Positions 36,436-44,926 of a DNA stretch of 64,000 bases are shown in pieces (within the stretch, counting starts at the first letter, position 1; every line of letters starts with the position of its first letter). Location of the stretch: assembly GCF_000332195.1 (NCBI RefSeq), contig NZ_KB235922.1, forward strand, positions 310,001 through 374,000, in the 5' to 3' direction. Below the pieces are notes generated by a model that was not told the DNA's origin, did no database searches, and saw nothing but the letters and a program-made list of their open reading frames with translations. The stretch comes from Pleurocapsa sp. PCC 7319. GTDB taxonomy: Bacteria > Cyanobacteriota > Cyanobacteriia > Cyanobacteriales > Xenococcaceae. A program made the translations under genes and the position numbers.

Positions 36436-37812
36436 GTGCAGCTAGGCGGAAATAATCCACCAGTTAATCATGATCTTTAAAACCCTCAAACTTCCACACA
36501 AACGGCTTGGCAAAATGCCAATTAAAGTAATCAATAAAATTCAGAATCTTTTGCTCCAGGTCTTCAGTCGAACAGAAACTACTTCTTTTGAGCAAACGCC
36601 TGACTAAAATAGAAAACCAACACTCAATTTGGTTCAGCCCTAATGTATGTTTCGGAATATATACAAAGCGAATCCGATGTGATTCATCTGATAAAAAAGC
36701 CTCACGGCTGGTCATGGATTTTAAAATTCCTTCTTTCCCTTTAACTCCTAAATCCGTAGTAATTCCACAGTTTGATGCTACTAAATTAACTAAACTTTCT
36801 GATTTATGAGTATTGAGTTGATCCACGATAAAAATCCATGACCCTTTTTCATCAGTCTGAATTGTTTTCTGGATATGTTCATAAAAATCTTGTTCAGTTC
36901 GAGTTGCACCGATAGAGGGAGTAAGTACTTTTCCTCTGGCTACATCCCAGTTAGCAATTAAGCTTAAGGTTCCGTGGCGTTCATACTCAAATTCGATTTT
37001 CTCTACTTGTTTAGGCTTGCCTGGTTTGGCTGGAAATAATCTTTCAAGAGCTTGAATACCTGTCATTTCATCGGTACTAACCAAATGAATACCTTGTTCT
37101 AATAACTTTAAGGCATTTTGATGCAGTTGACAGATATATTTGACTTGCTTTTTAAATTTTAGGGGGTCATCAATTTTGGGATTTAACCAGTAACGATGGA
37201 GATCTGGTTTTAGTGTGGCTTCTTGTTAAAAAACGTCCCGCACTTCGAGGGGAAATCTTTGACACTATTCCTCTTTTAACTGCTTCTGCTGCTAACTCTC
37301 TGGCTGTCCAATGACTTACTGGTCTTTCTGATTCTTCGGGAGATTCACAGGCTAGTGCCACTATTTGAACGACTTGTTCTACGCTAAAGAACCTGCTCGT
37401 GCCTGAACGTGGGCGATCTTCTAAAACTTGTTTAATCAAGACCATTAACTTTTTGTCAGTTACTTGTTGTTCTTCTGCTGCTGCTAGTTTCTCTTTGTCC
37501 TGTCTCCATCGTTCTCGCCACAAGCGTACTTGCCCTCTTTCTAGTTCTAATCTTCGACTAATAGAACTATTGCTCTCTCCAGATGCTGCGGCTAAAATCA
37601 GCTTGGCTCTTCTCACCAAACGATCAGGGTTGGTAGTCCCTCTAACTATCTGTTGTAGTAGTGTTTCTTGTCTGCTGGAGAGGTTGATTAGTTTTGCTTT
37701 GTTAATGGGCATCGATTCCTTGGCTTCACTCTTTTGCTTAATAGAGTAAGTTTCATTTTATCTGATGAGAGCTTCCTTTTTAACCTGGTGGGCTATTTCC
37801 GCCTAGCTGCAC
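36436..37812 (-). mobile_element. IS630-type insertion sequence
   Basis: 1377 bp bounded by inverted repeats starting GTGCAGCTAGGCGGAAATA at both ends (left 36436; right end 37812 in inverse), matching over ~28 bp with two differences, then diverging by a gap. Each end is flanked by TA (36434-36435 and 37813-37814), the target duplicated by IS630/Tc1 elements. One transposase gene on the minus strand, split by a frame change. The left flank is a truncated mscS and the right flank an IS110 remnant, so the two flanks do not rejoin into one gene. Confidence 0.9.
36464..37712 (-). pseudogene. IS630 transposase, two frames (frameshifted)
   Basis: The N-terminal part (37170-37712, 180 codons) has the helix-turn-helix block RRLELERGQVRLWRERW and HWTARELAAEAVKRG, ending SAGRFL. 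The C-terminal part (36464 to about 37225) continues QEATLKPDLHRYWLNPK and holds the DDE core: STDEMTGIQ, FIVDQLNTHKS, and LGLNQIECWFSIL. Joining the two needs a +1 shift at the T6-A2 run about 37225-37235. It is either a real frameshift mutation or programmed frameshifting, which IS630 elements sometimes use. All three acidic residues are present, so it could still be active if shifted. Confidence 0.85.
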
Positions 37813-37814
37813 TA

Positions 37815-37929
37815 GTTTCTTTATACCTATTTCATTGTTAGTTACTTGGAACAGCTTTTCTGATGGACGGATATAAACATCCAAACTTTTTTGACAAACA
37901 TCTATTCCTACCCACTGTTTTTCACTCAT
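37815..37929 (-). pseudogene. IS110-family transposase, N-terminal fragment
   Basis: 38 codons from ATG 37929: MSEKQWVGIDVCQKSLDVYI, then RPSEKLFQVTNNEIGIKKL. WVGIDVxKxxLDVxI is the first RuvC-like (DEDD) motif of IS110 transposases. The frame is cut at 37815 by the IS630 element and the remainder of IS110 is absent on the other side. Confidence 0.8.
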
Positions 37930-38172
37930 GAGTTTTCTTCTCTTTCGTGATATTTTTTATGGTTGTGACTCTCGCTCATCTGACTCTTCCTTGCAAAAAT
38001 ACGGTTTTTATTTATACCTGGCGATTGTTTGAGTTTATCTGAGGAGAGAGAATTAGCAGTGACCCAGCTTTAGGGCGGTTTTGAGCAACCGAGGATACCA
38101 CGGTCTACTACTTTCTCTAAACTACCAGGATTTGATAGTTTAATTTCAAGATACAAGGATACCGCTTCGTAT
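37930..38172 (-). other. Upstream non-coding end of IS110 remnant, joining tnpB remnant
   Basis: 243 bp without a gene. In IS110 elements the non-coding left end upstream of the transposase specifies the bridge RNA, so this stretch may hold a relic of that RNA. The end nearest 38153-38169 contains the dispersed AAGGATACCGCTTCG repeat. Confidence 0.35.
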
Positions 38173-38205
38173 ATGCATGATTTGACTAAGCTGTATCATG
38201 TAATC

Positions 38206-38440
38206 ATGATACTAGCTCACGTATACAAGCTCAAGCCCAGTAACAGTCAATCTCAAAAGATGAATGACTGGCTAAATATGCTGCGTGCTTTCTACAATTT
38301 TTGTCTGAGAGACAGAATTGAGGCATACGAGCAAGTACGTTCCCCAGTGTTGGGAAATTACTCAAGGCTAGACAATCGAGGTGATCGTAACTGAAGTTGA
38401 CCCCAGATTTAGTTCTCAACGATGTAGTTGTTGTCTGTAG
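38206..38440 (+). pseudogene. Internally deleted TnpB (IS200/IS605 OrfB)
   Basis: The N-terminal part (ATG 38206 to ~38394) reads MILAHVYKLKPSNSQSQKMN then DWLNMLRAFYNFCLRDRIEA, the TnpB N-terminus. After a frame change at ~38390 the sequence gives TEVDPRFSSQRCSCC then a stop (38438-38440), which is the start of the C-terminal zinc ribbon (normally CSxCG). The RuvC core between them is deleted. The tail overlaps the 3' end of the convergent CDF gene. Confidence 0.8.
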
Positions 38441-39407
38441 GTTCAGTGCTACCAAAACTAATATCATCAGATTCATATTCTAATGGTTCAACGTGAATTA
38501 AAACTCTCACCGTACCAAAGTTTCTTTCTAAATGATCTTCAATTTTTTCTGTAATTTGATGAGCAGTAATAATATCGTCAGTGTCAACTATTAAATGCAT
38601 TTCAATAAATACTTGTCTGCCTAACATCCCCCGAGAGGCAATATCATGACAGTTAATTACCCCCGGAACCTCCATTACTAAATCGTGAATCGCTTCTGGG
38701 GCGATCGCCATTTCATCGACTAGCCAGGGTAAGTTCTCACTGATTACTTGCCAACCACTATAAAACACTAGTAATGCCACAGGAAAAGCTAAAACTACAT
38801 CTAGCCATTGCAATTGGGGAATATTGAGATTTTCCGCCTGCCATACTCCCAATAAACCAGCAATCACAATAATTGTGACCCAAATATCACTCATGGTATG
38901 TTTGGCATCAGCAATTAAGATGGGACTATTAACTTTTCTGCCAACCCTACGCTCATAAAAAGCAACAAAAATATTAACTCCCAGAACAACCAATAGTAGC
39001 CATAATTCAGCTCCAGATACTTGGATTGCAATCTGATCGGAATTAAAAAAAATCTTCTCTACTGCTCCTTGAAGAATTTCAAAGCAAGCAATACCTAAAA
39101 AAGCAGCAATCCCTAATGCCCCTACTGCCTCAAATTTTTGATGTCCATAAGGATGTTCCCGATCTGGTTTGGGAGAAGAAAAACGATTGGTAACTAAACC
39201 CAAAACATTGTTGGCACTATCAGTAACACTATGTAAGGCATCTGCTTGTAGGCTCAGAGAACCAGTGGCTATACCTAAAGCAAACTTTAGTGCCATGACA
39301 AATAAATTTAAGAGTAAAGTAAGCCAAAGAACTTTACGTACTTCTTGGGAGCGAATACCTTGCATTATTGGAATAAAAAATCCACTAGTTACTTGTTCTT
39401 CAATCAT
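38409..39407 (-). CDS. Cation diffusion facilitator (CDF) efflux transporter
   Basis: 332 residues. Six membrane helices with metal-site HxxxD pairs DALHSVTDSANN (helix 2) and DAKHTMSDIWV (helix 5), and a C-terminal cytoplasmic ferredoxin-like domain (VFIEMHLIVDTDD, VRVLIHVEP). Exports Zn2+, Mn2+ or Fe2+ from the cytosol by proton antiport; the metal cannot be read from the sequence. Its last ~8 codons (NNYIVEN) come from DNA shared with the tnpB remnant, so the native C-terminus has been altered, apparently without loss of the core. Confidence 0.93.
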   Translation of the reverse strand: MIEEQVTSGFFIPIMQGIRSQEVRKVLWLTLLLNLFVMALKFALGIATGSLSLQADALHSVTDSANNVLGLVTNRFSSPKPDREHPYGHQKFEAVGALGIAAFLGIACFEILQGAVEKIFFNSDQIAIQVSGAELWLLLVVLGVNIFVAFYERRVGRKVNSPILIADAKHTMSDIWVTIIVIAGLLGVWQAENLNIPQLQWLDVVLAFPVALLVFYSGWQVISENLPWLVDEMAIAPEAIHDLVMEVPGVINCHDIASRGMLGRQVFIEMHLIVDTDDIITAHQITEKIEDHLERNFGTVRVLIHVEPLEYESDDISFGSTEPTDNNYIVEN

Positions 39408-39603
39408 AGTCTGAAAAACAGCTATAGTCCTTACTAATTAATGCTTATAGCTATGTTTAGTTATTAAAAAAAAAGTAACTTATTGAGATTTATTCTGATA
39501 AATAAAGCAGAAAGTAGCGACTGTTTGATAGATTAAAATTAGAAGAATTAATAATATCTTCTTGCATTAAAACTTAATTATTAATTTAAATTAAATTCTC
39601 AGT

Positions 39604-39948
39604 ATGGCTCAACTAACTCTCAATTTAGTTCAAGGCGCAGTAATTTTTAATTTTACTCCAGAAGCAGCTAAGCAATTACAATCAGAAATATCAACCTTAA
39701 TGCAAAGTCTCAAATCAGTTGCTAATCGTACTCCAGGTGGAGGAGCCAGACCTACTCCGCAAAAATCTATGGAATACCAATATACTGGAGATGTTTTTTT
39801 AGAAATTTTCTGTAATCCTAATATTTATCCTAGTCCCTTTGCTGCCAAAATCTTGCTTACTCTGCGAGATGAACGCATTCGTTTAACTAGCGAAGCTGAA
39901 CTAACTCAATTAATTGAAGATTTAAATACATTTTTAGAGCAAAATTAG
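39604..39948 (+). CDS. Conserved cyanobacterial hypothetical protein (114 aa)
   Basis: Unrecognised. Begins MAQLTLNLVQGAVIFNFTPE, has a Gly/Pro linker (NRTPGGGARP), then YQYTGDVFLEIFCNPNIYPS and ends acidic (LTQLIEDLNTFLEQN). No signal peptide or membrane helix. It lies 18 bp upstream of another small gene, an apparent two-gene operon. Divergent from the CDF gene. Confidence 0.65.
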   Translation: MAQLTLNLVQGAVIFNFTPEAAKQLQSEISTLMQSLKSVANRTPGGGARPTPQKSMEYQYTGDVFLEIFCNPNIYPSPFAAKILLTLRDERIRLTSEAELTQLIEDLNTFLEQN

Positions 39949-39966
39949 ATAGATCACAACCATTTA

Positions 39967-40335
39967 ATGGAAAATAATTTGTTCCAATTAATACAGCAAG
40001 GGAGACGAATCGCTATAGGGGCGATCGCTTCTTGTGCTGAAACGCTACAAGATCCTCAAAAAAGAGCTGAGGCGATCGCTGTTCTACAAACTGAATTAAA
40101 TCAAAAAATTCAAGAGTGGTCAGCTAAAGGAGAAGTGACAGAAGCAGAGGTTAAAGCTCTGATTGAAAACCTGATGAATCAGAGGGGTTGGCAAGGAGGT
40201 CAGTATCCCAGTTCAACTGGCTCAGGTAAGACTAGAACAGGTGCCAATAGCAATTTAAAATTACAGGAATTAACCGCAGAAATTATTGCTCTCAAACTGG
40301 AGTTGGAGAAATTACGGAAGTCCAAAAATAACTAA
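39967..40335 (+). CDS. Hypothetical protein, helical (122 aa)
   Basis: Unrecognised. Helical N-terminus LIQQGRRIAIGAIASCAETL, then DPQKRAEAIAVLQTELNQKI and a coiled-coil-like C-terminus (LQELTAEIIALKLELEKLRK), with a Gly/Ser/Thr-rich linker. Probably a small coiled-coil-forming accessory protein of the preceding gene. No function assigned. Confidence 0.65.
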   Translation: MENNLFQLIQQGRRIAIGAIASCAETLQDPQKRAEAIAVLQTELNQKIQEWSAKGEVTEAEVKALIENLMNQRGWQGGQYPSSTGSGKTRTGANSNLKLQELTAEIIALKLELEKLRKSKNN

Positions 40336-40365
40336 CTCCAACCTCCATATTTCAGTAAGAGAAGT

Positions 40366-40596
40366 CTAATCACTTTCCCACTCTAGTTGGCCAATCAGAT
40401 CAATTACGTGATCTCTTAATAAATAGTCGTGTCTTTCCAGCTCACACTCAATTTTGTTCCACTGTTGCGTGGGTAAATATTCACACAAAATCCGTAAAGG
40501 CTGATCGAGAGTGATAACACCGTTTTCCAATAAATTATAAGCTTCTTCTTTGATTGCACCTATAGAATAACGTTTGGTTGATGTTGCAGCTATCAT
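40366..40596 (-). CDS. DUF4327 family protein
   Basis: 76 residues. KRYSIGAIKEEAYNLLENGV, QPLRILCEYLPTQQWNKIEC and HDYLLRDHVIDLIGQLEWES match DUF4327, a small cyanobacterial family of unknown function found singly or near photosynthesis and stress genes. Convergent with the two-gene operon at 39604. Standalone ATG. Confidence 0.8.
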   Translation of the reverse strand: MIAATSTKRYSIGAIKEEAYNLLENGVITLDQPLRILCEYLPTQQWNKIECELERHDYLLRDHVIDLIGQLEWESD

Positions 40597-40750
40597 AATT
40601 AATGCTCCGCCAAATAATAGATCCTATTGGAATAGAATTAAGTAGTTATTAAGCTTTATTTGTCTGTGTAAGTTAATAATATGCCTTTAGATAGCGCTTA
40701 CCTATTACTTAATATTAAGAATTTGATAAATGAATACTTAAAAAAGTTGC

Positions 40751-41869
40751 TCAATATTTTATGAATTTCTCTAAATCGGGTACTGTTACCCAGCTATTTT
40801 GTTGATGAGATTTATGGGTTAAATCCATTAATAATTGAGAATAAACCCCTTCTTTTAAGGAAGGAACTAGAGATTTTTCCGAATCAATTGAGGTAACGAG
40901 GCGATCTACTACTCGAATAAAAGGGGCTAATCTACCGTCAGTAAATACCTGAGTAAAGTCATATTTCTTAGGAACAGATACTTTCTTTAAAGATTTTCCT
41001 GCTGGGGCGGCAAATAGTTCAAATCCATGGACATAATCTTTCAAATTGCTACTGCCCAGAACTAATGTTCCTTTTTCACCATACACTTCTACCCAATGTC
41101 CTCTACCACCATAGGTAACAGAACTAATTGATAATTGCACCGGTGTGCCATCGTCTAATTCCAGCATAATCAAACAAGTATCATCAGCATTTACAGGCTT
41201 CATTTTGCCGCCATCATTATGATCGGGACGTTCAGGAATAGCGCAATTAAGATAACCACAAAGCCGGGAAACCGAACCAAATAACCAACTGATATAGTCA
41301 AAGGCATGAGATGCCACTGCACCCAAGGCACCACCACCTGCATCTTGTCGCGAGTACCAATTCCAGTCTCGTTTGGGATTAGCGCGACTTGTAACCAACC
41401 AATCAATTTTAATTAATCTTTTTTGACCTACGTAATCATCTTTAAGATGTTCAGCCAACAATTGCCAAGCAGGAACATAACGAAATTCAAAATCAGCGAT
41501 CGCTACAACTCCTTGAGCCTCAGCTAAATGATATAGCTCTCTAACCTGATTTGCATTCATGGCCATCGGTTTTTCCAGAAGAAGATGTTTTTTGGCTTCC
41601 AGTACTTTTTTGGCCATCTCGTAGTGTAAAAACGGTGGAGTCGAAATACTCACAGCATCTACTTCAGATAGAGCCAGAATTTTATCCAGGTCGTTGTAGG
41701 CATAATAAATTTTATTAGAGTCAGCAATTTCTTTGGCTTTATTAAGATCCCGATTATAGACAGCTACAACTTCGGTACGGGGATGATGTTGAAAACCGGG
41801 AATGTGTATTTTTTGTCCAAATCCTGTACCAACTACGGCTACGCCAACCTGATGAGGTGTAGATGTCAT
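40751..41869 (-). CDS. Gfo/Idh/MocA family oxidoreductase
   Basis: 372 residues from ATG 41869 (an upstream in-frame start at 41929 lacks support). Rossmann start VGVAVVGTGFGQKIHIPGF, then AVYNRDLNKAKEIAD, VSISTPPFLHYEMAKKVLEA and the EKP motif HLLLEKPMAMN. C-terminal domain with DAGGGALGAVASHAFDYISW. NAD(P)-dependent sugar or cyclitol dehydrogenase; substrate unknown. Isolated gene. Confidence 0.92.
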   Translation of the reverse strand: MTSTPHQVGVAVVGTGFGQKIHIPGFQHHPRTEVVAVYNRDLNKAKEIADSNKIYYAYNDLDKILALSEVDAVSISTPPFLHYEMAKKVLEAKKHLLLEKPMAMNANQVRELYHLAEAQGVVAIADFEFRYVPAWQLLAEHLKDDYVGQKRLIKIDWLVTSRANPKRDWNWYSRQDAGGGALGAVASHAFDYISWLFGSVSRLCGYLNCAIPERPDHNDGGKMKPVNADDTCLIMLELDDGTPVQLSISSVTYGGRGHWVEVYGEKGTLVLGSSNLKDYVHGFELFAAPAGKSLKKVSVPKKYDFTQVFTDGRLAPFIRVVDRLVTSIDSEKSLVPSLKEGVYSQLLMDLTHKSHQQNSWVTVPDLEKFIKY

Positions 41870-42001
41870 ATAAAAAGTCCTTTCTCGCTCAAAAGTAACA
41901 CTATCTAAAAATATAAAACACCAAATCACTAATTCGAAATTACTTTACAATTTTGAAAAAGTATAATGTGGCGTAGAACTGAGTAAGGGAAATAATTAGT
42001 T

Positions 42002-43780
42002 TTGGGTTTACTAAACTCTCTCCGAATTCTGGTAACAAAATGGCTGACTTGTGTTTTGGTTGTGATCTTGTTAATTCCGCTATCAGCCTGTAATCCAGCA
42101 GCTCTCACTGCCAACCCCAATCAACCACCCCAATTAGTTCAGGCAATTCTGAGCGATCCCAAGACCTTTAACCCAGTGATAGCCGCGGATGCTACTAGCA
42201 GTAGTGTAGGAAGGATGATTTTTGATGGTTTAATTACTGAAAATCCCCTTACAGGAGAAATTGAACCTGCTTTAGCCGAATCGTGGTCAATTTCCGAGGA
42301 TAATTTGAAAATCATTCATACTCTAAGACCAAATCTCAAGTGGTCTGACGGTCATCCCTTAACGGCAGAGGATGTTGTCTTTACTTACAATCAACTCTAT
42401 CTCAATCCCAATATTCCCTCGGGGATGAGAGATATACTCAAAATTGGCGAAAGTAAATCCTTACCCCAAGTTCGTAAACTTAATGATTTACAGGTTGAGT
42501 TTGCTCTTTCTGAACCTTTTGCACCATTTCTGGGTATTACAGGAGCAACAATTTTGCCTGCTCATATTTTGCGAAAAACTATTGAACAAAAAGATCGAGA
42601 TGGCAAATTAAAATTCTTATCCACCTGGACAGTAGATACTTCTCCAGAAGAAATCGTTGCCAGTAGTGCCTACAAACTAAAGAGTTACGCTACTAATCAA
42701 CGATTAGTATTTGAAGAGAATCCCTATTACTGGAAAAAAGAAGTAGTTAGCAAAGATATACCCTATATTGAGCGGGTAGTCTGGGAAATTGTTGAGTCTA
42801 CCGATACATCACTACTACAGTTTCGCTCGGGTAGTTTAGATTCCATTAGTGTTTCTCCTGAATATTTTTCCCTATTAAAAAAAGAGCAGGATAAAGGAAA
42901 TTTTGAAATTTACAACGGCGGTCCTGATTATGGCACCAATTACATAGTCTTTAACTTAAATACAGGTAAGAGAAATGGTAAACCCTTAGTTGCTCCCAGA
43001 AAATCTCGTTGGTTTAATAATGTAAAATTTCGACAAGCTGTAGCTTATGCCATTAACCGTCCCAGAATGGTAAAAAATATTTATCGTGGTTTAGGACAAC
43101 CCCAACACTCTTTTATTTCAGTTCAGTCTCCTTTTGCTGATGCTAGTTTGCAAGGCTATGATTATAATCCTGAAAAAGCCAAACAGTTATTAAAAGAAGC
43201 AGGGTTTAAATACAATCAAAAAAATCAATTGCTAGATTCCGAAGGTAATCGGGTTAGCTTTACATTAAATACCAATGCTGGTAACAAAATTCGAGAAACG
43301 ATGGGTAATCAAGTCGAAGAAGATTTAGAAGCAATTGGGATGGATGTTAATTTTAGAACGATCAATTTCAATGTTCTGATTGGTAAAACAAGCGGCTCTT
43401 TAGACTGGGAATGTATTCTCCTAGGATTAACAGGGGGGAATGAACCAAATAATGGAGCAAACGTTTGGTTTACTGATGGCAACTTGCATATGTTTAATCA
43501 AAAACCTGCACCAGGACAAAACCCCATAGAAGGAAGAACAATCTCTGACTGGGAAGAAAAAATAGATCGATTATTTATTAAAGGTGCCAGAGAACTAGAC
43601 GAAGACAAGCGCAAAGCCATCTATGCGGAAATTCAACAGTTGGTGTCAGATAATGTACCTTTTATCTACTTAGTAAATCCCAAAGCCCTAGGGGCAGTGC
43701 GTAACAAGATAGAAGGAGTTGAATATTCTGCCCTGGGCGGTGCTTTTTGGAATCTTGAGGAGTTAAAGATTATTGAATAA
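42002..43780 (+). CDS. Family-5 ABC solute-binding lipoprotein (peptide/nickel type)
   Basis: 592 residues from TTG 42002, the only in-frame start that keeps the signal sequence (SLRILVTKWLTCVLVVILLI then lipobox LSAC). SBP_bac_5 features: AILSDPKTFNPVIA, LAESWSISEDNLKIIHTLRP, LKWSDGHPLTAEDVVFTYNQ, KFRQAVAYAINRPRMVKNIY and YNPEKAKQLLKEAGF. Binds oligopeptides or related solutes for an ABC importer, whose permease/ATPase genes are not in this window. Transcribed from the gap shared with the divergent oxidoreductase. Confidence 0.92.
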   Translation: MGLLNSLRILVTKWLTCVLVVILLIPLSACNPAALTANPNQPPQLVQAILSDPKTFNPVIAADATSSSVGRMIFDGLITENPLTGEIEPALAESWSISEDNLKIIHTLRPNLKWSDGHPLTAEDVVFTYNQLYLNPNIPSGMRDILKIGESKSLPQVRKLNDLQVEFALSEPFAPFLGITGATILPAHILRKTIEQKDRDGKLKFLSTWTVDTSPEEIVASSAYKLKSYATNQRLVFEENPYYWKKEVVSKDIPYIERVVWEIVESTDTSLLQFRSGSLDSISVSPEYFSLLKKEQDKGNFEIYNGGPDYGTNYIVFNLNTGKRNGKPLVAPRKSRWFNNVKFRQAVAYAINRPRMVKNIYRGLGQPQHSFISVQSPFADASLQGYDYNPEKAKQLLKEAGFKYNQKNQLLDSEGNRVSFTLNTNAGNKIRETMGNQVEEDLEAIGMDVNFRTINFNVLIGKTSGSLDWECILLGLTGGNEPNNGANVWFTDGNLHMFNQKPAPGQNPIEGRTISDWEEKIDRLFIKGARELDEDKRKAIYAEIQQLVSDNVPFIYLVNPKALGAVRNKIEGVEYSALGGAFWNLEELKIIE

Positions 43781-43852
43781 GTAAAAGATACGTATTGAGG
43801 TTTAGGACTAAAATTCTGGCTTTCTTCGCTAGGTAGAAAACTTCAGAAAAAA

Positions 43853-43900
43853 GTGATTGGCGAAGCCACCTCCCTTCGGGCGATCGCCAATGATAAATTG
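43853..43900. repeat. Palindromic repeat with HIP1 core
   Basis: ATTGGCGA near 43857 pairs with TCGCCAAT near 43885-43892, with GCGATCGC inside the right arm. Small inverted repeat in the gap after the solute-binding gene; it could act as a weak terminator. Confidence 0.4.
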
Positions 43901-43925
43901 AAAGATTGTATTCTCATCTCAATAA

Positions 43926-44073
43926 AAGTGTTATGATTCAGGCTGAGAATCAACAGATTAATGATTGAGTTTGTATCCAGTATCTAAGGTTTTTTCCGTA
44001 AAGTATTGAGCTATTTCTTGGACAATAATTCTGTCTCTCTAAACACAACACTCATTGAGAAGACAACCAAAGT
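43926..44073 (+). promoter_or_regulatory. Conserved leader of RRM gene (copy 1)
   Basis: The ~148 bp before the RRM start share long near-identical blocks with the leader of the second RRM gene (58692-58834): AGTGTTA-GATTCA, AGTTTGTAT-CAGTAT, GGTTTTT-CC-TAAAGTATTGA, and CATTGAGGAGA / CATTGAGAAGA just before the ATG. Such duplication implies a regulated promoter and 5'-UTR, plausibly cold-responsive like cyanobacterial rbp genes. Confidence 0.7.
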
Positions 44074-44358
44074 ATGTCAATTTACGTAGGCAATTTATCG
44101 TACGAAGTCAATCAAGAAGACTTAAATGAAGTCTTTGCCGAGTATGGAACCGTTAAACGGGTTCATATTCCCAGCGATCGCGAAACAGGTCGTCCACGGG
44201 GGTTTGCTTTTGTGGAAATGGAATCTGAAGCTAACGAAGATAAAGCTATTGAAGCTCTAGATGGAGCCAAATGGATGGATCGAGATCTAAAAGTTAATAA
44301 AGCTAGACCTCGTGAAGATAATAGAAATAGTGGTGGTCGTCGAAACAACCGCTTCTAA
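44074..44358 (+). CDS. RRM RNA-binding protein (cyanobacterial Rbp)
   Basis: 94 residues. One RNA recognition motif: RNP2 IYVGNLSY and RNP1 RGFAFVEM, with YEVNQEDLNEVFAEYG helix, and a short Arg/Gly-rich tail (NSGGRRNNRF). Cyanobacterial Rbp proteins of this type bind RNA, and several are cold-induced. Its paralogue at 58835 differs in a few residues and shares the leader. Confidence 0.95.
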   Translation: MSIYVGNLSYEVNQEDLNEVFAEYGTVKRVHIPSDRETGRPRGFAFVEMESEANEDKAIEALDGAKWMDRDLKVNKARPREDNRNSGGRRNNRF

Positions 44359-44385
44359 GTTTCTCTAGTTAAATTAAAAAATCAA

Positions 44386-44442
44386 TGCTTCTAGGAATCA
44401 AGTAGATTAGTTCTATATCTTTTTTCTAGAGGCGTTTTTTTT
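44386..44442 (+). terminator. Terminator of first RRM gene
   Basis: GCTTCTAG (about 44387-44394) pairs with CTAGAGGC (about 44427-44434, with one G-U) followed by a long T-run. Same stem idea as the terminator of the second RRM gene. Confidence 0.65.
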
Positions 44443-44552
44443 TGTTGTTTAAACAAAAAATAATCTGATGTTGATAAATAAGTAGAGGGATTAGCTTCCC
44501 GCATTATTGTGTCGCGCGATCTCTTTAGGGGATCATTTATAAGAATATAAAC

Positions 44553-44801
44553 TTACTCCTTGTTGCTTAAATCAAATTCCTCAAGATAATAAGACTCATC
44601 AATTTCCACCAACCGTTTCTTTGCTATTTTTTGATTGGGGATTTTTTCAGGATTGGGAGGGCTGGGAGTATCGGGATCATCACGATTAAAATCATCACCA
44701 CCTTCAGAAGCATTAAACAACGAAAACAGCCAAGCTACCAGCAAACCAAATAGATAAGAGACTGCTAGAAGAGTTATAAGCCTCGATGCTATTAAAAACA
44801 T
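44553..44801 (-). CDS. Small membrane protein with acidic tail
   Basis: 82 residues from ATG 44801, chosen for the AGGAAGA ribosome site just upstream. One N-terminal helix (SRLITLLAVSYLFGLLVAWL) and an acidic, proline-containing soluble tail (DDFNRDDPDTPSPPNPEK). No family recognised. Convergent with the RRM gene. Confidence 0.6.
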   Translation of the reverse strand: MFLIASRLITLLAVSYLFGLLVAWLFSLFNASEGGDDFNRDDPDTPSPPNPEKIPNQKIAKKRLVEIDESYYLEEFDLSNKE

Positions 44802-44926
44802 AGTTTCTTCCTCTTGTGCCAACAAATTTTAGGACATCTTTTGTGCAGAAGTGGATTTAGAATCTTCTTAATTGTACTGTAATTACGACGGTTTCAGCTA
44901 TTAAGACCACTGAAGGAAATAAAAAA

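Noticed and set aside
36128-36460. 110-codon minus-strand ORF over the mscS fragment
   Set aside because: Shadow of the mscS 5' fragment and IS end, with no domain of its own.
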